The position numbers and the translations under genes are program-made. The notes below the pieces were generated by a model, which made no database searches, was not told where the DNA came from, and saw only the letters and a list, made by a program, of their open reading frames with translations. 64,000 nucleotides of DNA, from NCBI RefSeq assembly GCF_001625305.1, contig NW_017802379.1, positions 7,566,412 through 7,630,411 of the forward strand. Reading direction: 5' to 3'. Below, one piece after another: positions 45,854-57,596 of the stretch (positions are counted from its first letter, which is position 1; the number at the start of each line of letters is the position of its first letter). Source of the DNA: Branchiostoma belcheri. Its lineage: Eukaryota > Chordata > Leptocardii > Amphioxiformes > Branchiostomatidae.

Positions 45854-46429
45854 CCCTTTTGGACCGTACCATATGCAGGGGACAGGACAATAACAGTTGT
45901 GTTCGATACGCTCACTTGGTGGTTTATTCGGTGGTTATCGCACCGGATCGTACCAGGGATTTTCTCACCATACACACCTCGGCGGGGCATTAACCCCTTT
46001 ATTGTAAGTTCTTAATAGCATGAATTCGTGGATTGATGCTTACCACAACCATGGAAATAATTACTTCTGGTGATGAATTCTACTGCTTTGCAGCGTCTTA
46101 TTAGTCCATAAGTCCACTGCCGTGGAATTGATCACATTCAGCAAACAGATTCCGCGGACGAGGGGTAAGTTATTACAGAGTCCGTGTTGTTGAATTAATT
46201 ATGTTGGTGAGGAATTTCACGGCTTCGAGTTGGAATCCAAAACTAGTTACTACATTTAGTAACATAATCCCCTGCTGCCGGTTGAGTGATTACCGGTTTA
46301 ATACAGTTCATCATTGCAAAGGTAAGTCAACGAACGGTAGGACACCCAAACTCTACTGCTGGAGAAGAGGTGACACACGAACTATACTACTGGAGGATAG
46401 GTTTTTACAAAGTTAAGTTCACGAATTGC

Positions 46430-46620
46430 TGCATTCAAATGTTATAAGTATTTCCCACGAACTATCGTAGAGTGGAACTCGTTGCCACAAAGCACAGTTG
46501 GGGCATTATCAAGAGAGTTAAAATCATCTCTCATTACGTTTTGACAAACACACAAGACGAACAGTTAAAACACCTAATATGAACTCACGGGACGCAAGGT
46601 AAATAGGCGTGGTAACTCCG
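46430..46620 (+). mobile_element. LINE fragment (RT C-terminal end)
   Basis: The frame reads FPRTIVEWNSLPQSTVGALS, then RELKSSLITF and a stop, the CR1/L2-like C-terminal signature. Confidence 0.75.
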
Positions 46621-48180
46621 GATCCTGCAATTAAATGTACAAATATTGAGTGTAACAAGACGTTCGGTGTGATATAGCTAACTGCCGCCGTGCTGCGTGC
46701 CTGCGAATTCGAAGCTGGCGTGTTACACCGAAGGGCGGTTTATACTGGCTATACTGATACAGATGCAGCCTAGATGTATCTCTGTTGGAAGAGTAAGTGC
46801 GAATGTTGATCATGGATTTATTACTCTATAGCAGGTTTTTAGATCAATTGACACAATTGACCGCACTCACCAGGGTTCTATGGTTGAAATCATGTTAGGT
46901 ACAATGAAATATTATAAGAATAGATGATGGATTACTGGAGAATGAGACATGACTACTCGGGTGAAGGGGCACGGTTCAGAGCTGAAAGTGTCTAGAAAAA
47001 CATTAATCCTGTCAACCTGACGACCAATAGCTGATCCGGAGCGCTACAGACATTGTCGGAGAGACAGGAGTATTGATTTTGAGATCTATTATCCTGTTGT
47101 TAGTAGCAGATCTTGGCTTGCTTAAGAAATGATTTATTGATTCACAACCCTCCCCTCGCCGCTACTAGCCAAAATTAAGTATATTCTCCCAGCCGGATTT
47201 GCCCCTTCCCCATACATTTTGTACGTGATATGTTTTCATATACGCAGTGCAATCGCTAACAACTGCTATATGTACTACTATCCACTGCAATCAGTAGTAT
47301 TAGAATATATAGAATAGGGCTTCATATTTGTCGACATCTCATCTTTAAAAACAGGTGCCCTGGGCTTCCAGGCTATGGCTTTGATATGGTTTTGATTACT
47401 GGTCATCATGATTATATTAAACCATAAATCATTCATTCATCATATTCATAATATTTATTTTATTTGTTCATTAACTCATTCATTCCCAAAGCTTTAAGAC
47501 AAATTACAAACATATTGGGGACTGATGCATACGAATTACTCCTTTTTGGAGTACCATTTTCAGCACTTTGTAGTACACAAAGACTTTCTTGGCCTACGTG
47601 TTCACTCATTGTGTTCTTCCTAACAAACAACCACGGCCAACTAGATATCAGGTATCTGGGCTCAATGCTAACTCGCAGACTGAGCGGCCAATACATTTAA
47701 TCTGCTTTTAATTAGATGTTGCTAAATGAAGATGTATTCACAGTATGGCTTGCATAGATCTGCATCTAAATGATAATAGAATTGAAAGCTATCAATCGAC
47801 CCCTTTCTGGCAAACGTAGCCAGATAAATTATTCGAACAATCCATATAGACAGAAAACATTCAATAACGAGGTACGTTATCAAAGGATTTATAGAGAGAC
47901 TAATAAACTAGAACTACAAATAGAGAAAAACTGTGCTAAGTCTTCATTTTAAAGGGTTTCCTTGGCTCACTTCCCAGAGACTGAGAGGATTTGTACTTGG
48001 CACAGTATTAGTTTTTCCCTACAGCTTCATCACAAAGGGTCATACACCTCTTTCATTGCTTCATGAAGTAGTGGAGACCTCACTGACCAAGTACTGGAAG
48101 CTGGTGAGTGGTGACAGTCTGCATTCATCTGTCTTCACTATATGTCACTTCACCATATAGGCTAGCAGCAGTAGTTGATA
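46621..48180. other. No recognisable feature
   Basis: About 1.5 kb with no element ends found. A 78-codon frame at 47464-47700 exists on both strands and lacks motifs. Confidence 0.4.
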
Positions 48181-48409
48181 CACTGAACATTAGGACCCTT
48201 GAATAGTTTCATCAGGTTGGTATGACACTGATTAAAGAGACTCTTTTTACGCAACCAAGTTTTTTTATTCAGCCGACGTGCTGCAATTGTAATGCAATGT
48301 GAACCAGTCAGAATTGCCCTGAGGAAGGTGACAGACGGTCACCGAAACGTCGGCAGAATAAAAGACTTGGTTGTGTAAAAAGAGTCTCTTTATTCACTGA
48401 ACATTAGGA
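48181..48409 (+). mobile_element. Short retroposed unit with hammerhead-like hairpin
   Basis: A 15-bp direct repeat cactgaacattagga (48181-48195 and 48395-48409) flanks about 199 bp. Inside, arms 48233-48279 and 48347-48392 pair over about 45 bp around a hammerhead-like core. The long duplication suggests RNA-mediated insertion. Penelope-like retroelements and retrozymes are known to carry hammerheads (established knowledge); membership here is inference. Confidence 0.65.
48270..48356 (+). ncRNA. Hammerhead-ribozyme-like motif
   Basis: CTGAGGA at 48319-48325 is followed by stem II GGTGAC/GTCACC (48327-48332 and 48338-48343), then GAAA at 48344-48347 and a helix III strand CGTCGGC pairing with GCCGACG at 48272-48278. 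Helix I could be gcaatt/aattgc. Deviations: one extra A before stem II and G where the cleavage-site base is usually C, A or U. It may be a decayed or weak form. Confidence 0.5.
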
Positions 48410-48460
48410 ATTCTGATATGAAAATAAGGACTAGCCCTCTTGCATCATATAAAGACTTGC

Positions 48461-48550
48461 TCTCTTTCATCCAATACAATTTCAGGGCATCAAAAGGGGA
48501 TTTTCAAACAGAACTTTCTGGTCATTCTTGTAAAGATGGAAATAAATTGA
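48461..48550. mobile_element. Family D MITE fragment
   Basis: tctttcatccaatacaattt, cagggcatcaaaagggga and tttctggtcattcttgta match the left end of family D. Confidence 0.6.
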
Positions 48551-48765
48551 ACTTTTGACTTTGTTATTAACCTTTCTCTGGGTGTACAGTACTACGTTTT
48601 CTGAACAATGTTTGCAAACTGCAATAACTTATTATCGAACAAACCCCAGACATCTACGCAGACCAGATTTAATGAGAAAACACAGACTCGGGCCTGAGAC
48701 AGACTTAGATCTTGTCAAAACCTTCATATGTTCTTCCCGTATGGCCACCCTTGAATGCTAAACAC

Positions 48766-48935
48766 TTAAAACATCCAATGCAATTTTAGGGTGGCAAAGA
48801 GAAAGATATTCTGGATGAGGAAATCTGTCTGATATTGGCATTTATTGCCATTTTTCTTGGCCCATTTTCGTTATCATTTCATACTTTCAAATAGCCCAAA
48901 AATAGGCTACGAGAGGCATCTCTTGATTCAACTTA
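48766..48935. mobile_element. Family D MITE fragment, opposite arm
   Basis: ttaaaacatccaatgcaatt, gatattctggatgaggaaat, cgttatcatttcatactttc and ctacgagaggcatctcttga, truncated at its right side. Confidence 0.6.
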
Positions 48936-48954
48936 TTAAATGATGGCATTTTCT

Positions 48955-50765
48955 TCACAGAGGAATCGTCAAAACCATTTCATATTGCACAAATACATCA
49001 CGTATGTTTCACGTAAGCCACGTACAGCAGTTACCGATTTCGTTTTGTGTTATTGAACTGTAATCATTGTTGTTCAGAAAACATAGTACTTTACAGACCA
49101 GAGAAAGGTAAATAATAAAGTTCAATATCTTTGCATAATGATATCGTGTGGTATATACGTCGTCAAAACATTTCAGATTGCACAAATACATCACGTAAGA
49201 CACGTACAGCAGTTACCAATTTCGCTTTCTATTATAGAATTGTATTCATTGTTGTTCAGAAAACATAGTACTGTAGAGATCAGGGAAAGGTCAATAATAA
49301 AGTTCAATATGTCTGCATAATGATAGTTTTTTAAAGAGATATCGTCAGCAACATTCAGTTTGCACAAATACATCACGTATGTTTCACGTAAGACACGTAC
49401 AGCTGTTACCAATTTCGTTTTCTATTATAGAATTATAATCATTGTTGTTCAGAAAACATAGTACTGTACACTCACAGAAAGGCTAATAACAAAGTTCAAT
49501 ATATTTGTATAATGATAGCGTTTTCTTGACAGAGGCATCTTCAAAAACATTTCATATTGCACAAATACATCACGTATGTTTCACATCAGGCACGTACAGC
49601 AGTTACCAATTTAGCTTTCTACTATAGAATTGCAATAATTGTTGTTCAGAAAACGTAGTACTGTACAGATCAGAGAAAGGTCAATAAAAAGTTCAATATG
49701 CTTGCCTAATGATAGCGTTTTTTTGACAGAGGAATCTTCAAAAACACTTCAGATTGCACAAATACATCACGTATGTTTCACGTAAGACACGTACAGCAGT
49801 TACCAATTTCGCTTTCTATTATAGAATTGTAATCATTGATGTTCAGAAAACATATATACTGTACACTCATAGAAAGGCTATTAACAGAGTTCAATATATG
49901 TGTATAATGATAGCGTTTTCTTGACAGAGGAATCGTAAAAAAAATTGAAATTGCACAAATACATCACGTCAGACACGTACAGCAGTTACCAATTTCGCTT
50001 TCTATTATAGAATTGTAATAATTGTTGTTCAGAAAACATAGTACTGTACAGATCAGAGAAAGGTCAATAATAAAGTTCAATATGTCTGCATAATAGCTTT
50101 TTTAAAGAGATATCGTCACCAACATTCAGTTTGCCAAAATACATCACGTATGTTTCACGTACAGCAGTTACCAATTTCGTTTTCTATTATAGAATTATAA
50201 TCATTGTTGTTCAGAAAACATAGTACTGTACACTCACAGAAAGGCTAATAACAAAGTTCAATATATTTGTATAATGATAGCGTTTTCTTGACAGAGGCAT
50301 CTTCAAAAACATTTCATATTGCACAAATACATCACGTATGTTTCACATCAGGCACGTACAGCAGTTACCAATTTAGCTTTCTACTATAGAATTGCAATAA
50401 TTGTTGTTCAGAAAACTGTACAGATCAGAGAAAGGTCAATAAAAAGTTCAATATGCTTGCCTAATGATAGCGTTTTTTTGACAGAGGAATCTTCAAAAAC
50501 ACTTCAGATTGCACAAATACATCACGTATGTTTCACGTAAGACACGTACAGCAGTTACCAATTTCGCTTTCTATCATAGAATTGTAATCATTGTTGTTGA
50601 GAAAACATAGTACTGCACACTCACAGAAAGGCTAATAACAAAGCTCAATATATTTGTATAATGATAGCGTTTTCTTGACAGAGGAAAAAAATTGAAATTG
50701 CACAAATACATCACGTACGCCACGTACATGTACAGCAGTTACCAATTTCGTTTTCTATTATAGAA
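48955..50765. repeat. Satellite array, ten units of about 190 bp with a four-unit higher-order repeat
   Basis: cacaaatacatcacg recurs at about 48988, 49181, 49362, 49560, 49757, 49954, 50134 (variant), 50322, 50512 and 50701, with spacing of 180-198 bp. Units 3-6 match units 7-10 one to one (offset about 747-772 bp): for example ttaaagagatatcgtca marks units 3 and 7, and aaaattgaaattg marks units 6 and 10. Confidence 0.93.
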
Positions 50766-51160
50766 ATCACCCGGAGGTGGCTGCCTGGAGTCGTGATTCG
50801 GCGAGGCTGGTGTGGGGTGAAAGACTTTGTTGGCGCCATATGGTGTCAGAAATGAAGGGCCTGGAGTAAGGGCCAATTAGCACCTCAGGAAAAGCAATTG
50901 CCATCGCCTCTTATGTTGCCTACACGCAATAAAGAAACCATTTCAGACGGTAGCAACAGTAACACCTGTGGTGCGCCTGGAATTACGAAATGACGTTCAG
51001 AAACCACGTTTGACGGCACGTTTTTCTTGCTTAATGTATTATTGGGAGTTGAAACCTGTCAAAACTTTTCGAGCTTAAAAACCCGACAAGAAAATTTAAC
51101 AGTTCGCTAATCAATACAACACGGAGTTGTATTTGATAACATTTTTCTCCATAATGTATT
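50766..51160. other. Unclassified; GC-rich left part
   Basis: 50766-50940 is GC-richer than its surroundings and stops the satellite abruptly inside a unit, which looks like an insertion boundary. I could not assign a family. Confidence 0.35.
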
Positions 51161-51162
51161 AA

Positions 51163-51235
51163 AGGCAACCAATACAATTTTAGGGTGGCAAAACTGGAAA
51201 TATTCTGAATAAGGCAATCTGTATAGTGACAAATA
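51163..51235. mobile_element. Family D MITE fragment
   Basis: aaggcaaccaatacaatttt, agggtggcaaaactggaaat and attctgaataaggcaatctg. The same short form is found at 63837. Confidence 0.65.
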
Positions 51236-51429
51236 ATCCCCCCACATTACAAATTTGGAATTTCATATTTTGGACATTTAAAACTGTAGCATCAGCTGAA
51301 TTTGCTGCCTAGTGCTCCACATGTATTGCAGTTGCAATTTGAATAAAGAAAGAAAAGAAACAAAAGGATGTATACTTCGCACCGTCCGTAACTTTGTTGT
51401 CAAATCCTAAGACCTTTTTTTAAATTCTT

Positions 51430-51585
51430 TTTCTTGTAAAGGTACCGACAGACGCGTATTTATGTATATATGCATGTAATGTAATGTTATGTGTTTATTT
51501 TATATTGTAAATATCAATGTCACTCAGACAACATTATATGTATGTCTGCAAAGTTGATATGATAATAAAGACTTGAATTGAAAAC
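51430..51585 (+). mobile_element. LINE 3' tail
   Basis: atgtaatgtaatgttatgtg, a long AT-rich UTR and a terminal aataaagacttgaattgaa, a common L2/CR1-type end. Confidence 0.5.
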
Positions 51586-52218
51586 TTGTCAAGCACAGGA
51601 GACGAATTTCATCCATTGCAAACACTCCTGAAGCATACCAATGCCACAACCAATAAGTTGTCTTCCGCATGTGATGTATGTGTGTTCCACCACAAAGGGC
51701 GATGTATCCGGTTTACTAATGATGTCTTTCCAAGAATCCAGACAATAATGCCCGTGGATTTGTTATCTATAGATCTTTTCATTCTGTGCAAATGCCAGCA
51801 GCAGCCATGAAGACAATATCGAGGAAGCGTCTGGTTATGAAGGGTTCTTCTATTAGTACGAACTATTTTTGTCTCTTAATTTCCTGTTCAGACGCAGAAA
51901 AACATCCATCCAGCTGGGTGGGTGGAAGGTTGGTTCTTTGATGTTGAAGTGTTTTTCAGTGAACCCCTGCTTGAGATATCTTGTATGATGGAACGAGTTG
52001 GACGTTTCCATCCAAGTGTGTTGTGATCTACAATTCATCATGCAACTACGGGACATATGCTGTACAAGACTGCAGGGAATTGTAGTGAATGTAGGACTGC
52101 ATCAATCAACCTGCATGACTTTGTAAACAACTCGCTTTGAAGCAAAATTGGTTCAAACGGAGCGACGACTGGTGTGACGAAGGGAAGATAAAGTCAATGT
52201 TTTAAACTTGATATATCA
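51586..52218. other. No assigned feature
   Basis: Two opposite open frames (51586-51810 plus, 51853-52056 minus) have some protein-like composition (HTWMETSNSFHHTRYLKQGF on the minus strand), but I cannot name a family. Confidence 0.3.
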
Positions 52219-52220
52219 AT

Positions 52221-52391
52221 GTCGCCACCAACACAGGGGAAAATACAATACTCCTTTTTATCTGCGCGAAGTGAGGAAAGTCGTGCAAGGTGCCTTTCCC
52301 AAGAGCACAAGATCGGTGGCATGTCAGGACTCGAACCCGGGACCCCTTGGTTCCGAGTTGAGCACTCTGCTGTTACGCCACACGACCCCAC
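52221..52391 (-). mobile_element. tRNA-derived SINE
   Basis: Minus strand: cgtgtggcgtaacagcagag (A box), ggtcccgggttcgagtcctg (B box), body cgatcttgtgctcttgggaa and end ttggtggcgac. Same family as 24712-24938. Confidence 0.82.
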
Positions 52392-52519
52392 AGATCCTTA
52401 TTTCGAACATTACAAAGAACAGATATAACGTATATTATTAAACAAAAAGGTAATATTTTCAAAGCAAGTATAAATTTCACTTCACATGGTCGAGTTTTAC
52501 AAACTACTACACTGTTTAT

Positions 52520-52636
52520 TCTTACTAAAACAATTATACAGCGTCTCCAACTCTGTCCTGCAACTGGCAACATAAAGCAATCTAACACCACAGGGTGTCT
52601 CCTACAGCACCAGTTGCCATGGTGACATATGTTCAG
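52520..52636 (-). mobile_element. Family E MITE fragment, inverted
   Basis: ctccaactctgtcctgcaac, ctacagcaccagttgccatg and gtgacatatgttcaggtca match the middle of family E. Confidence 0.55.
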
Positions 52637-52923
52637 GTCAAGTTTCTGGTCATTCTTTTAATGTAGTAAGTTGAATCAATTCTATCCCATAGCATACTGA
52701 TATCTGTGATTCAAAATCAAAATGCGATGTCACTGACGGAAAACGGTTGCTTTTGTATCTTAGGCTCTTTCTCGCTATTAATGGGTGGTACCCAAAAACA
52801 GACGCCTCATGTTTTGGGCTATGTATCACATGGTAATAAAATGTGCTAAGAAAAGGCAATATCAGACGGATTTCCTCATGTGGAATATTTTTTTGCCGTC
52901 TAGAAAGTGTATTGGGTGCCTTC
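52637..52923. mobile_element. Family D MITE, left terminal repeat missing
   Basis: tttctggtcattcttttaat, gaatcaattctatcccatag, gacggaaaacggttgctttt and right-end attgggtgcc. Confidence 0.72.
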
Positions 52924-52969
52924 ATATGCACTATATGCAACAAATTACTCCTGAAGTACTGTTCACGCC

Positions 52970-53191
52970 TTGCTACGTAGTTTCACTTTCAGCGTCTCAA
53001 CTCAGCAAACTCTCGTCTGCCAACAAACCACTTTTACCGCCGAGCGAATTGGAGCGGCGCGAATTGCAGCTCATTTCGATGTGACCCTCTTTATGAAACT
53101 AATACTCCAGTTTATACAGGAAATGAGCGATGTGGAACGTCTCGACAGGCTTCATTTCCGGCTGATCCAAGCTGTGAACACATGTCTGTAG
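52970..53191 (+). CDS. Unrecognised 73-codon open frame
   Basis: ATG to TAG. The second half (RIGAARIAAHFDVTLFMKLI, then EMSDVERLDRLHFRLIQAVN) is protein-like with GC-richer codons than its surroundings. There is no family match, no splice evidence and no upstream promoter signal. It could be an exon remnant. Confidence 0.15.
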   Translation: MLRSFTFSVSTQQTLVCQQTTFTAERIGAARIAAHFDVTLFMKLILQFIQEMSDVERLDRLHFRLIQAVNTCL

Positions 53192-53263
53192 ACGGAAGGG
53201 CCACGTGTAGGTGCGTGACCAGATGTAAACTCGGAAAGTTTGTTTTTTTATATTCCAACATTT

Positions 53264-53458
53264 CATGACTAGACACGGTGACAGTACACTCAACTTATAT
53301 CAACTTATTTTATGCCACCACCAACGCAGAGGACGAATACAGGATAAAACAATTATACTAATTTTCACTTCTTGAGTTAAATGAAGAAAGTCGTGTAAAG
53401 TGCCTTTCCAAAGGGGACAAGATCGGTGGCATGTCAGGACTCGAACACGACCCCACAA
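53264..53458 (-). mobile_element. tRNA-derived SINE, head truncated
   Basis: tgccaccaccaacgcagagg, gatcggtggcatgtcaggac and tcgaacacgaccccac. Most of the tRNA head is deleted compared with 24712-24938. Confidence 0.75.
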
Positions 53459-53521
53459 CACTGAAACTCTGAACGTTTAGGACGTCAGACAGTTCTTTTG
53501 CTTTCATTTAATCAAGAGACA

Positions 53522-53740
53522 AGAATTCGGAGATCTCAGACCTCCATGAAATATTCAGATCGTGTGTGATGGTGATTGGGTCCTCTTCTCATTCACCCTG
53601 GTGTCTACAAGTCTTTCTTTATCGTGCAAGGGAAACAACATCTGCTGTCAGCAGTCAAGGAGGTCATGTAACAAAAACATCGGTGAAAACAGCGTGCGCT
53701 GCCAGATGTTTCACTTTTCACTTTTTCTCTCTGGAATAGA
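53522..53740 (-). mobile_element. Family G MITE, inverted
   Basis: acaagaattcggagatctca, gacctccatgaaatattcag and gtcaaggaggtcatgtaaca. Confidence 0.75.
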
Positions 53741-53845
53741 CTGACTTATTTTACATTACGACGATACAAAAGGGAAAATTTTGGCCATGTCTTTACGAAG
53801 TAAGTTGAATAAAGTGTTTCCAATTGAAATGTTAAAATTTTTGGT

Positions 53846-53880
53846 GCAGAAATGTTACATAATGTCACTTTAAGAATGCA
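53846..53880. mobile_element. Family H MITE end fragment
   Basis: agaaatgttacataatgtca followed by ctttaag, the right end of family H. Confidence 0.45.
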
Positions 53881-54113
53881 TCTTTGTTCATTTCTGCTCT
53901 GAGAAATGTACACTCTAAGCTGGATTAATGATTGGGATACCCAGTCCTTGAAAACGACTGTGGAGGACAAATCGTTGATGATTTTATCCCAGTTGTCACA
54001 AGTGACATTTGAACAAATGTGGTACAAATTCATATCTATCAATAAAGCAGGTGTTTGAAATTGTCCCCACAGGTGTTGAAAGGTGTTGCAGAGAGCGACT
54101 GAAGGACAGAACT

Positions 54114-54375
54114 GGGTGTGTGGTCTCCGTAATAAGTCTGTGGTCTCCGAAATAGGTGTGCGGTCTCCGGAGTAGGTGTGTGGTCTCCGGAGTAGGTGTG
54201 TGGTCTCCGGAGTAGGTGTGTGGTCTCCGGAGTAGGTGTGCGGTCTCCGGAGTAGGTGTGTGGTCTCCGGAGTAGGTGTGTGGTCTCCGGAGTAGGTGTG
54301 TGGTCTCCGGAGTAGGTGTGTGGTCTCCGAAGTAGGTGTGTGGTCTCCGGAGTAGGTGTGTGGTCTCCGAAGAAG
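54114..54375. repeat. Minisatellite, 13 copies of a 20-bp unit
   Basis: Unit ggtctccggagtaggtgtgt, exact 20-bp period with few substitutions. A 212-codon minus-strand frame through it is an artefact of the repeat. Confidence 0.95.
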
Positions 54376-55043
54376 GATATGCAAAAAAAGTGTCTCAAAC
54401 AGTCACAGTTTGCTGATGATGGCCAACTGAAGGACTTTTAGTCTCCATTTGTTTTTGCCATGTTACGCAATAAAAACGTTCACGTTATTAACGTAACGAC
54501 GTACCCAATGTGATGTGTTCTACTACATGATGGATGAGGTCTGTGCGATGTGGAAACCACCCGACTATACAGCATACGTACGATGAATTGTGGAAGCGTG
54601 CTTTGCATGGCTAACTGAGCCTGTTTTGTAACTTGTTTTGACAGCCAAGGAAGACGTATGAGCAAGGCTATGCTAAAAATAATTGTACTGACGTGGGTTG
54701 TTGGATAACAAATATCAAAATGTATTGAGTTTACGATAGCATTGCACGGTCTATAGCCAAGACAAAGGAATAGAACTCAGTGCCTCGAGTGGTTGCTGAT
54801 AGTTAGCATATTCATCAATGTTAGGTAATCTTCTTGTTACAAGACGCTAATACTTTAAGAAGTTTTAAATTAATTCAAAGTCAATTTGTATCTCATCTAA
54901 AATGTTCATGATATATTGGGTTGTGGTATAGAGAATTACAAATAAAGGTTGATGAATACTCTTGTGCGATTAAACTTTCCTTGTAATGTCTTACCAGTTT
55001 TCAGTTGGAGCATCTGGGGGTACGTTTTGAAGCTAATGCTTGT
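54376..55043. other. No recognisable feature
   Basis: No gene or element ends recognised. Confidence 0.4.
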
Positions 55044-55346
55044 TCCAGTCAGTCAGTCAGTCAGTCAGTCAGTAGGTGAGTCAGTCAGTCAGTAGGTGAG
55101 TCAGTCATTTAGTCAGTAGGTCAGTCAGTAGGTCAGTCAGTCAGTAGGTGAGTCAGTCATTTAGTCAGTAGGTCAGTCAGTAGGTCAGTCAGTCAGTAGG
55201 TCAGTCAGTCATTTAGTCAGCAGGTCAGTCAGTCAGTAGGTGAGTCAGTCATTTAGTCAGTAGGTCAGTCAGTCAGTCAGTAGGTAAGTCAGTCAGTCAG
55301 TAGGTCAGTCAGCCATTCAGTCAGTCAGTCCCGTAGCTAGTAGCAG
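55044..55346. repeat. (CAGT)n tetranucleotide repeat
   Basis: About 300 bp of cagt words with recurrent variants (caggtgagt, catttagtcagtagg), giving a secondary period of about 40-80 bp in the middle. Confidence 0.95.
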
Positions 55347-55992
55347 TAGGGTCAGTCAGACAGTCTACAAAATTCCTCAGCTAATCTGGTCAGCTGGGCT
55401 CTCTCCCTGTGAACAATAAAATGAATGAATGAAGACCTTTTTTGTACATTTTTGGCCCACTGGGTTAAGTCACATGTTAACAAAGTATATAAATATCAAT
55501 ATAAACGTCTAGCTAGAATACACACGTACGAACTTCCTCTCGCTTCTTGGTAATCGCCTAAATGCAGTTGGCTGTATGATTAGTTATAGTTGGTTTATCA
55601 GAGACTATAAGGAATATAAATTTCTCTCTACTATTCAAATACTTCAAATGAGAAAATTTACTTAATACATAATCGAAAAGAATGCTTCTTTCGCTATCAT
55701 ACAAATAACTATGCACAGTAAAATGTACCCCGTCTTCTACTTTACCTAGACTACGAAATTGGCAGATTCTTTGCTCTAGAGGAGTGCGGTTATGTATCTG
55801 TTGGAGCATTTTGGCTAAAACATAAAATTAAAAAAGTGACTCCCTACCTACCGACCCTAATTTTTTCAGGACTGTAATTATAGCAAACACAACATTAATT
55901 TTCCTAAGCCCACAAGATCTAATGGTCTGTAATAGAGACTTCCTGTTGAGTCATGAGTCATGGCGAAGTGGTCCTGACATTTTGACCTAATG
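55347..55992. other. No recognisable feature
   Basis: AT-rich. An 83-codon minus-strand frame (55558-55809) contains HNRTPLEQRICQFRS-like sequence but no clear family. Confidence 0.35.
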
Positions 55993-56192
55993 CTGAGGTC
56001 ACATTTTCAAACCGGGGCCCGGCCGGGCAGTCTTATGGAATGAAAAATATTGCATAAAAGACAAAAAGCAAAAAAAAATAAAGTTTAAAAAATTGATACT
56101 GGAACTATTTGCGTATATTCCTGATAAAAACGGTTAATTTTTCGTTAATCGAAACAGCCCGGCCGGGCCCCGGTTGGGAAAAGTGACCTCAG
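55993..56192. mobile_element. MITE with GC-rich terminal inverted repeats
   Basis: ctgaggtcacattttcaaac plus cggggcccggccgggc at the left; its complement gcccggccgggccccggtt plus gtgacctcag at the right. The roughly 100-bp AT-rich centre has no coding content. Confidence 0.85.
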
Positions 56193-56537
56193 AATAATGG
56201 GGCTATGGGACAACATTGTGCGTTGATGATGAAGGTTAGACATCCAGGTAATGAGATACAGAAGAAAATCGTTACTCACGCAACTAGATAGATTTTGAAA
56301 ACTGTCAGAAGTTTCGAGTACCATTTACTATTTTCGCCCTTTTAAACTATGGTGTACTTAGCCTTACCGAGACATGAGACAGGGTACTTAGAAATGGCTG
56401 AGTGCGCACAGTCACTACTCGAGCCCCTCCGGCGAGAGATGGTTGATGGAATCTTGACCTCCTAGTCGCTTGATTGGAATACAGATATCGCACTACGTAT
56501 ACGTACAGATATTGTACACTAAGGCAAGTTCAAGTCT

Positions 56538-57133
56538 TAAAGCTACTTCATGTTACGTTAGGAAGGTATAAAAAAGTCAATTTTCTTTACAAAGTAAGTT
56601 GAATCAACGCTATCGTTTACAAATAAGTGTCATTTAGGAAGTGTGGGTACTACAGTATGTGCACCTTACGGGTGAATTTCAAGCTGGAAACACAGCTGTC
56701 AGTCATGTTTGTTTACATTCTGATAGTTTGTGGTGGTACCAAAATATATGTGAGCCTGTGGGTTGTTTTAGCGCCAACCAAAAATGCCATAAATGTGAGA
56801 TAATTACACAAATATGTTAAAAATGGAAATAAATTGCAGTCAACAAATATTAGTAGGGGCATTATAACCAAGCCTCAACAGAGACGGGGGGAGCCACAGA
56901 CTTTCTGCAACCTATGATCCACTGCTCACGGAGTCACGTGTGTTATCCGTGTGACGTCACGGAAGCGGTGGATTGCTCATTCCTTGACAAAAGACTGGAG
57001 ATGTACAGTCGAAAATTTGTCCAATATTTTCGGTCGGCAATTACAGTTCAAACTTCTTTCATAATGTCAACAAATATTCGTTGAACTAAAATATTTCAAC
57101 TTTTGGTACAAAATTTTAAATAATGACCCTTTT
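56538..57133. mobile_element. Family H MITE, expanded
   Basis: cttaaagctacttcatgtta at the left, cacagctgtcagtcatgttt inside, caaaattttaaataatgacc at the right. It is longer than the 5572 copy because of about 250 bp extra near 56850-57060. Confidence 0.6.
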
Positions 57134-57596
57134 AAAAACTATCCCTACTAACACCAGAGCGAGTTTTGACTCTCAACAAGCAAACGGAGCATGAACCATT
57201 GCCATCTACAGGCCTCAGTGGTACGTCTAAAAGCTAAGTTATAAAAGCCGAAATCCTTCAGTATGTACTGGTTCCCATGAGCGGTTTTCCTAGTTGATTT
57301 GACAGATATCTCTTCGCGTTGCTGCTTTAGATTCTGCATCACTTAGAGGGGAAATAAAGTTCCCAACAGCACAGCCGTAGACATCCCAATGTTGTGACAG
57401 GCAGAGAAATCTTCAGCTAAACAGATCCTCCAGGAATCGTCCAAATGACCGATGAGTCCCAGTGGTATTAGGAACAAACTAGTTACGACTTAAGTTGGTG
57501 ATTCAGATAAAGGTAGATAAGACACATAAACCCTCACAGTCACCAGGCTGGCTGGAGCTGGAAATCCTAATCGGTCCCCAAAGAAAACTTTGTTTA
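57134..57596. other. No recognisable feature
   Basis: No gene or repeat ends recognised. Confidence 0.4.

Noticed and set aside
47464-47700. 78-codon frames open on both strands
   Set aside because: Mutually overlapping, without motifs; probably chance in AT-rich DNA.
50766-50940. Possible old LTR-type retroelement fragment (GC-rich block with a ggcgcca string)
   Set aside because: Only one short string suggests it; no paired terminal repeats or coding domain were seen, so the family cannot be supported.
51586-52056. Two opposite open frames with protein-like peptides
   Set aside because: I could not match either to a family and no splice or promoter signal supports them.
53746-54398. Minus-strand frames of 212 and 119 codons with repeated Thr-Pro-Glu/His-Thr-Tyr units
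   Set aside because: The period is 20 bp, so all frames stay open through the minisatellite; the flanking parts have no motif.
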